Positions 60,069-64,000 of a stretch of DNA of 64,000 bases are shown here, piece by piece. The notes under the pieces were generated by a model. The model saw nothing but the letters and a program-made list of their open reading frames with translations. It made no database searches and was not told the DNA's origin. The stretch is from Agromyces sp. Leaf222 (GTDB lineage: Bacteria > Actinomycetota > Actinomycetes > Actinomycetales > Microbacteriaceae), in NCBI RefSeq assembly GCF_001421565.1, contig NZ_LMKQ01000001.1, positions 2,350,605-2,414,604 of the forward strand, written 5' to 3'. Position 1 is the first letter of the stretch; the number at the start of each line of letters is the position of its first letter. Made by a program: the position numbers and the translations under genes.

Positions 60069-60953
60069 CTAGAGGGTGGCGAGCAGTTCGCGGATGCGGC
60101 GCTCGATGTCGTCGCGGATCTCCCGCACCTCGGCGATGGGCTTGCCCACCGGGTCGGGAAGGTCCCAGTCGAGGTAGCGGCGGCCGGGGTAGATCGGGCA
60201 TGCATCGCCGCAGCCCATCGTGATCACGACATCCGCCGCCCGAACCACCTCGTCCGTCAGTGGCTTCGGGTATTCACCAGCCAGCGGGACGCCGATCTCA
60301 TCCAGTGCTGTCAGGACAGTACTGCGCACCTCGCCGGCCGGGTCCGAGCCGGCCGTGCGTACGTGTACTCGGTCGCCGGCGAGGTGGCGGAGGATGGCGG
60401 AGGCCATCTGCGACCTTCCAGCGTTCTGGACGCACACGAACAGCACCTCAGGGACCGGGCTCGACGCCGGCGCCACCCGGGCGAGGGCATCGAGCCGGTC
60501 CGCGGCGAACTGCGCAGCGAGCGACGGGAGGCGCCGGCCTGGCGCGGGGCGTTCGGCGAGGAGGTCGTAGCTCTCGCGCACGTACCGCTCGACCGTCTCC
60601 GGACTGAAGGTCCCGTGGTACCGGTCGCTGAGATCTCGCACCACCCGCTCCAGCACCGGATCGACCGGGACGGATGGCTCCTGGGCGCGAAGGATCTCAG
60701 CGAGCCGGTCCGCGTGCTCGTCGGCCAGCGAGTACCAGGTGCGTCGCCCGTCGGGTTGCCGCTGCACCAGGCCCTCGTCGAGGAGCGCCTTCATGTGGTG
60801 GCTCACGGTCGGTTGGCGTAACCCGAGTTCCTCGGCGAGGCGCCCCACGAGCACCCGACCGTCGGGGGCTTCGAGGATGCTGCGCAGGATGTGGGCCCGC
60901 GTCGGGTCGGCGACCAGACGCAACTCGCGAGCAGAGTCCACCGAAGCATCCAT
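60069..60953 (-). CDS. ArsR-ArsC fusion: arsenic-responsive repressor plus arsenate reductase
   Basis: 294 residues. Residues 1-90 form a winged helix (LRLVADPTRAHILRSILEA, then LRQPTVSHHMKALLDEGLV). Residues about 95-165 are the helical domain shared with the 216-aa ArsC; residues 168-294 are a full ArsC with Cys174-x5-Arg180 ([11 protein letters not shown]) and [12 protein letters not shown]. No ArsR-type Cys pair is seen in the HTH part, so ligand sensing may lie in the reductase domain. The ATG lies inside the palindrome 60952-60967 and TAGACT is seven bases upstream: leaderless and autoregulated. Confidence 0.9.
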   Translation of the reverse strand: MDASVDSARELRLVADPTRAHILRSILEAPDGRVLVGRLAEELGLRQPTVSHHMKALLDEGLVQRQPDGRRTWYSLADEHADRLAEILRAQEPSVPVDPVLERVVRDLSDRYHGTFSPETVERYVRESYDLLAERPAPGRRLPSLAAQFAADRLDALARVAPASSPVPEVLFVCVQNAGRSQMASAILRHLAGDRVHVRTAGSDPAGEVRSTVLTALDEIGVPLAGEYPKPLTDEVVRAADVVITMGCGDACPIYPGRRYLDWDLPDPVGKPIAEVREIRDDIERRIRELLATL

Positions 60954-60967
60954 AGACCAAAGTCTAT
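60952..60967. promoter_or_regulatory. ArsR-type operator at a leaderless promoter
   Basis: ATAGAC-CAAA-GTCTAT covers the -10-like TAGACT and the start codon of the ArsR-ArsC fusion gene. The arm core TAGA/TCTA is shared with 59278-59301, so one regulator may bind both. Confidence 0.7.
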
Positions 60968-60995
60968 CTAACGATCGGTTGTGACGCGAGAACCC

Positions 60996-61526
60996 TCAGC
61001 TCAGCGGCGCCTCACTGGTCTCAGTGTCGTCGCCACGACGGAGTTCGATCAGGATCGTGTCCCGCCACTTGCCGGCGTGGGGGCCGTAGCCCATGCGTGC
61101 GATGCGTTCGCGTCGGCCGACGGTGCGGAATCCGGCGCGTTCGTGGAGGGTGAGGCTCGCGACGTTCTCGGGGAAGATTGAGGACTGGATCATCCAGTAG
61201 CCCGCCGCGTTCGTCGTCTCGATGAACGCGGCGAGCAGCTGCCGCCCAGCGCCGGTTCCTTGCGCGGCGGGGTCGACGTAGATCGAATGCTCGATCACGC
61301 CCCGGTACACCTCACGAGCGGACACCCGGGATGCCGCAGCCCACCCGATCACGGCGCCGTCCGCGTCGCAGGCGACCAAGCGAGCATCGGGTACGCGGGA
61401 TTGGTCGAAGGCGTCCCAGCTCGGGGGTTCTGCCTCGAACGTGGCGTTGCCGGTGCCGATGCCCGCGGCGTAGATCGCCTGCACCGCCGGCCAGTCCGAT
61501 GCCTCCATCGGCCGGACGGTGGTCAC
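60996..61526 (-). CDS. GNAT acetyltransferase (ArsN/phosphinothricin acetyltransferase-like)
   Basis: 176 residues starting (GTG) TTVRPMEASDWPAVQAIYAA. Pattern GNATFEAEPPSW, HSIYVDPAAQGTGAGRQLLA (acetyl-CoA loop Q-x-x-G-x-G/A), SLTLHERAGFRTVG matches the PAT/ArsN branch that acetylates phosphinothricin-like compounds; ArsN homologues protect against arsinothricin. GTGA overlap with the FAD oxidoreductase gene fixes the start. Arsenic-cluster context favours an arsinothricin/antibiotic-modifying role (inference). Confidence 0.85.
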   Translation of the reverse strand: MTTVRPMEASDWPAVQAIYAAGIGTGNATFEAEPPSWDAFDQSRVPDARLVACDADGAVIGWAAASRVSAREVYRGVIEHSIYVDPAAQGTGAGRQLLAAFIETTNAAGYWMIQSSIFPENVASLTLHERAGFRTVGRRERIARMGYGPHAGKWRDTILIELRRGDDTETSEAPLS

Positions 61527-62884
61527 GAGCAGCAGCTCGAAGCGCTCGAGGCGCCACTCGCTGCGTCGCTCGTGCCGCAGGACGATCCGTCGGGAGCGAG
61601 GCTCGTCGAGCACACGCCGGTCTCGGGCAGCACGAGTTCGACGTTGCTGGCCGCGGTGAGGTCGCCGGCGAGCCATGCCGTGATCGAGCGGACCTGCTCG
61701 TACCCGGTCGCGAGGAGGAAGGTCGGTGCGCGACCGTAGCTCTTCATCCCGGCGAGGAAGAACCCGGGCTCGGGATGGGTGAGCTCGGCGAACCCGTGCG
61801 GCTCGACCGTTCCGCAGGTGTGCACGTTCGGGTCGATCAGCGGCGCGAGTCGCTTGGGAGCCTCGACGATCTCGTCGAGTTCGAGGCGGATCTCGCGGAG
61901 CATGTCGAGGTCGGGGCGGAACCCGGTGGCGCTGACCACGAGCTCGGTGTCGTGCTCGACGAGCTCGCCGGCGCGGGCGCCGATCAGACGTACACCGTCG
62001 TCGGTGCGGCCGAGGCGCACGATCTCGAACCGGTCGAGCGCGGTGATCCGGCCGGCGGCGACGAGGGCATCGACACGGCGGCCGATCGAAGCGCGGGCCG
62101 CGAGGCCGTCATCGTACGAGGTGGTGACGCGGACGGCGCTGGCGTTGCGGATCAGCCAGGTGATGCGGGTGTCGGGCTCCTGCTCGGCGAGCTCGACCAG
62201 AGCCAGGAGTGTGTTCGCGGCGGAGTGTCCGGCGCCGACGACGGTGATGTGCCGGCCGGCGAAGCGTCCTCGTTCGCGGCCGAGGACATCGGGCAGGGCG
62301 TGGCTGACCCGGTCGGCGACCTCGGCGAGGCCCAGCGGGTCCAGGCCGGAGGAGGCAAGGCTGTTCGGATGCGCGTAGGTACCCGACGTGTCGATCACGG
62401 CGCGCGCGGTGAACTCCTCGATGCCGTCGACCGTATGGGCGCGGAGTAGGAACGGCGTCGACGCGCGGCGTGCTGTGCGGGTGCGGTCCATGCCCTGACG
62501 GGTCACCGCTTCAACCTGGACGCCGGTGCGGATGCGGCCGGCGATCGCCTCGAGCGCGGCGAGCGGCTCCAGGTACTGCTCGACGAGTTCGATGCCCGTG
62601 GGGAGGCTCTCGGGTGCCGGGAGCTGCCATCCGGTCGCTTCGAGCAGGCGGCGCGAGGCCGGGTCGACGACGTGCTTCCACGGCGAGAACAGTCGAGTGT
62701 GCCCCCACTGCCGGATGCTGGAACCGACCTGATCGCCCGCCTCGTAGATCACGAAGTCGATGCCGCGCTCGACGAGATTCGCGGCCGCCGCGAGCCCCAC
62801 CGGGCCGGCGCCGATGATCGCGACCGGCAGGGTGTCAAGGCTGCGTCGCTGCAGGCTCGGGACGGTGAGATCGATCAACGTCAT
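61523..62884 (-). CDS. FAD-dependent monooxygenase/oxidoreductase (ArsO-like)
   Basis: 453 residues. FAD motif GAGPVGLAAAANL at 25-37, then QVGSSIRQWGHTRLFSPW; a second dinucleotide motif VVGAGHSAANTLLAL for NADPH; and SATGFRPDLDMLREIRLELD, typical of flavin monooxygenases. ArsO-like proteins with this layout sit beside arsR in actinobacteria. ATG 62884 has AGGAGG nine bases upstream. It is divergent from arsR with paired operators between, and overlaps the GNAT gene. The last 25 residues (Ser/Cys/Ala-rich) look degenerate and may reflect read-out before the GNAT start. Confidence 0.85.
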   Translation of the reverse strand: MTLIDLTVPSLQRRSLDTLPVAIIGAGPVGLAAAANLVERGIDFVIYEAGDQVGSSIRQWGHTRLFSPWKHVVDPASRRLLEATGWQLPAPESLPTGIELVEQYLEPLAALEAIAGRIRTGVQVEAVTRQGMDRTRTARRASTPFLLRAHTVDGIEEFTARAVIDTSGTYAHPNSLASSGLDPLGLAEVADRVSHALPDVLGRERGRFAGRHITVVGAGHSAANTLLALVELAEQEPDTRITWLIRNASAVRVTTSYDDGLAARASIGRRVDALVAAGRITALDRFEIVRLGRTDDGVRLIGARAGELVEHDTELVVSATGFRPDLDMLREIRLELDEIVEAPKRLAPLIDPNVHTCGTVEPHGFAELTHPEPGFFLAGMKSYGRAPTFLLATGYEQVRSITAWLAGDLTAASNVELVLPETGVCSTSLAPDGSSCGTSDAASGASSASSCCS

Positions 62885-62903
62885 GATGGTGAGCCTCCTA
62901 AGG

Positions 62904-62958
62904 CATCGATGAACTTCGATATTGAGTGTGCCCACTCCATCGATGTTTGTCAATATTG
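62904..62958. promoter_or_regulatory. Paired ArsR operator half-sites
   Basis: Two 21-bp direct repeats, 62904-62924 and 62938-62958, start CATCGATG and end ATATTG and are offset by 34 bp. They fill the gap between the ArsO-like gene and arsR; the second abuts the GGAG of arsR, consistent with repression of both. Confidence 0.65.
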
Positions 62959-62965
62959 GAGTACG

Positions 62966-63337
62966 ATGGCTGACATGTCCACCACGCTGCTGCCTGTGAT
63001 CCAGCCCGACGCTGCCGTGTGCTGCACGCCGCTGACCAGCGAGGCCATGGACGCGGAGCGTGCAGACACCCTCGCGAAGAAGCTGAAGGCGCTGGCCGAC
63101 CCGACCCGGCTCCGACTGGTGTCGATCGTCGCAGCATCCGAGGGTACCGAGGCATGCGTCTGCGACCTCATCGAACCCGTCGGCCTCAGCCAACCGACCG
63201 TGTCGCACCACCTGAAGATCCTCATGGAGGCCGGCTTCCTGACCCGCAGCAAGCGCGGCACCTGGGCGTACTACAAGCTCGTTCCGGGAGCACTCGGCGA
63301 ACTGTCCCAGCTGCTCGACGTCACCGCGTCCCGCTGA
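62966..63337 (+). CDS. arsR: ArsR arsenic-responsive repressor (Corynebacterium type)
   Basis: 123 residues. Winged helix from KKLKALADPTRLRLVSIVAA to GLSQPTVSHHLKILMEAGFL. Candidate As(III) ligands are the N-terminal pair Cys19-Cys20 (VCCTP) plus Cys64/Cys66 (ACVCDLI), the arrangement described for C. glutamicum ArsR rather than the E. coli alpha-3 site. ATG 62966 has GGAG four bases away; ATG 62975 is the alternative. Divergent from the ArsO-like/GNAT pair. Confidence 0.92.
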   Translation: MADMSTTLLPVIQPDAAVCCTPLTSEAMDAERADTLAKKLKALADPTRLRLVSIVAASEGTEACVCDLIEPVGLSQPTVSHHLKILMEAGFLTRSKRGTWAYYKLVPGALGELSQLLDVTASR

Positions 63338-63674
63338 CACCGCCCAGACTCGCCATCCGCCTGCGCTGGAACGGGCACCGCCTCGAAGGCGGCGCCGTCC
63401 TCACTGTGGACTCCACGGCATCACGCCAACGACTCAATGCGATCAACGCGGACGCAAATCGCAACGTGCGCGCACACCTCCCGAACGTCGCTAGCAACCG
63501 CGAACCGACCCTAGGCAACGCGACATCGAGCGGTCACAGCTTCTCGCCTCAAACGGCAAGCTCCATATTCGACGCACTGATGCACAGTAAGGGCGGCGGC
63601 TATGGGCGGGCGCATGAGGTGACGGTCAGAAGCCCGCAATGACTTCAATACAGCGAACGCTGTATAGTCATCGC
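63338..63674. other. 337 bases without a supported gene
   Basis: Between arsR and the CmtR-like gene. Only the palindrome 63648-63665 stands out; no small gene with ribosome site is seen. Confidence 0.5.
63648..63665. promoter_or_regulatory. CmtR/ArsR-family operator
   Basis: ATACAGC-GAAC-GCTGTAT, an 18-base palindrome ending nine bases before the start codon of the CmtR-like gene. Its right arm contains a -10-like TGTATA, suggesting autoregulation and a leaderless or short-leader mRNA. Confidence 0.7.
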
Positions 63675-64000
63675 ATGCTGACTATTGCTCCGCGCGTTGA
63701 TGTGATGAATCGGTTGGGTCGGGCGATGGCTGATCCAACGCGTTCGAGGATTCTGTTGAGTTTGCTGCAGGAGCCGGGGTATCCGGCGCAGTTGGCGCGT
63801 GCTCTCGAGCTCACGCGGAGCAATGTGTCGAATCATCTCAGTTGCCTGCGCGGTTGTGGGATCGTGGTGGCGATTCCCGAGGGGCGCGCCACTCGGTACG
63901 AGATCTCTGACCCGCACCTCACGCGTGCGTTGACGTCACTGCTGGACGTGGTTCTTGCCGTTGATGACGCTGTGCCGTGCGCTGTCGACGGCTGTGATAT
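63675..64000 (+). CDS. cmtR: CmtR-like Cd(II)/Pb(II)-sensing repressor, C-terminus cut by window end
   Basis: 108 residues visible of about 118 expected. Winged helix NRLGRAMADPTRSRILLSLL, LTRSNVSNHLSCLRGCGIVV. Metal ligands Cys57, Cys61 and Cys102 fall exactly where mycobacterial CmtR binds Cd/Pb, with an extra Cys107. Codon use differs from neighbours (many T- and G-ending codons such as GTT, TTG, GAT), hinting at separate acquisition. A cation pump or cadmium resistance gene is expected to the right of the window. Confidence 0.88.
   Translation, partial: MLTIAPRVDVMNRLGRAMADPTRSRILLSLLQEPGYPAQLARALELTRSNVSNHLSCLRGCGIVVAIPEGRATRYEISDPHLTRALTSLLDVVLAVDDAVPCAVDGCD

Noticed and set aside
1..64000. 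CRISPR array or cas genes
   Set aside because: No regularly spaced 25-40 bp repeats; the closest series (CTGATCAG sites) is irregular and short, and no Cas-like protein is present.

Overview
The window comes from a high-GC actinobacterium, most likely a member of the Microbacteriaceae (Microbacterium/Agromyces-like). The reasons are strong G/C third-position bias, many GTG starts and 4-base GTGA/ATGA gene overlaps, probable leaderless genes (a -10-like hexamer 6-10 nt before the start codon), small family-typical proteins of the DUF7882 type in three copies, and an actinobacterial-style ars cluster. The taxonomic call is inference from gene content; no rRNA or intact tRNA gene is present.

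Layout. (1) 1-10279: a long minus-strand glycoside-utilisation operon. It runs MFS transporter, GH78 alpha-L-rhamnosidase, GH1 beta-glucosidase, SDR, TIM-barrel isomerase/epimerase, GH43 and SDR, ends in a perfect hairpin, and is followed by a second (partial) GPH-type symporter. A divergent TetR gene (10345) and two 17-bp palindromic operators 30 bp apart sit at its head. (2) 11005-13693: an amidohydrolase/MarR pair plus a mosaic pseudogene, bracketed by a 39-bp repeat that carries the last codons of the tetR gene. (3) 13776-21624: a signalling cluster with a GAF-GGDEF cyclase, a soluble Ser/Thr kinase, a bacteriophytochrome-GGDEF protein and an EAL phosphodiesterase, mixed with three DUF7882-like paralogues and other small proteins. 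(4) 21860-25084: an SDR, a zinc alcohol dehydrogenase and a FadR-type regulator. (5) 25159-39431: a polysaccharide/sugar locus with an ABC importer lacking its ATPase, an IlvD/Edd dehydratase, a DapA-like lyase, a secreted GH30 with ricin-like lectin, a GH2 beta-galactosidase, and an SDR-KDG kinase-KDPG aldolase operon. Together these read as beta-1,6-galactan breakdown feeding a De Ley-Doudoroff-like galactose route. (6) 39478-41187: an esterase and a divergent TetR with its operator.

(7) 41.5-56.3 kb: an accessory island marked by three ~195-bp repeats (41519, 43731, 56118). Each begins with a tRNA T-arm/acceptor-like sequence; the outer two share 36 identical bases. No integrase is present. 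The cargo holds a frameshifted gene, an unknown helical protein, a 1236-residue membrane-anchored YobI-like P-loop NTPase, and a divergent, translationally coupled trio: alpha/beta hydrolase, unknown 282-aa protein, and a 1370-aa polytopic-membrane CHAT (caspase-like) protease. A small PLDc_N-like membrane protein and a CoiA-like nuclease with a small zinc protein complete it. This NTPase/hydrolase/CHAT set is the best candidate in the window for an undescribed conflict (anti-phage or cell-suicide) system.

(8) 56661-64000: an arsenic/metal resistance cluster. On the minus strand run an ArsR-ArsC fusion, aquaporin, two further ArsC, thioredoxin reductase, a thioredoxin-like protein and a small zinc protein. 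An ArsR gene is divergent from an FAD monooxygenase-GNAT pair, and a CmtR-type Cd/Pb sensor is cut by the window end. No ArsB/Acr3 pump is visible, so arsenite export would have to use the aquaporin or a pump outside the window.
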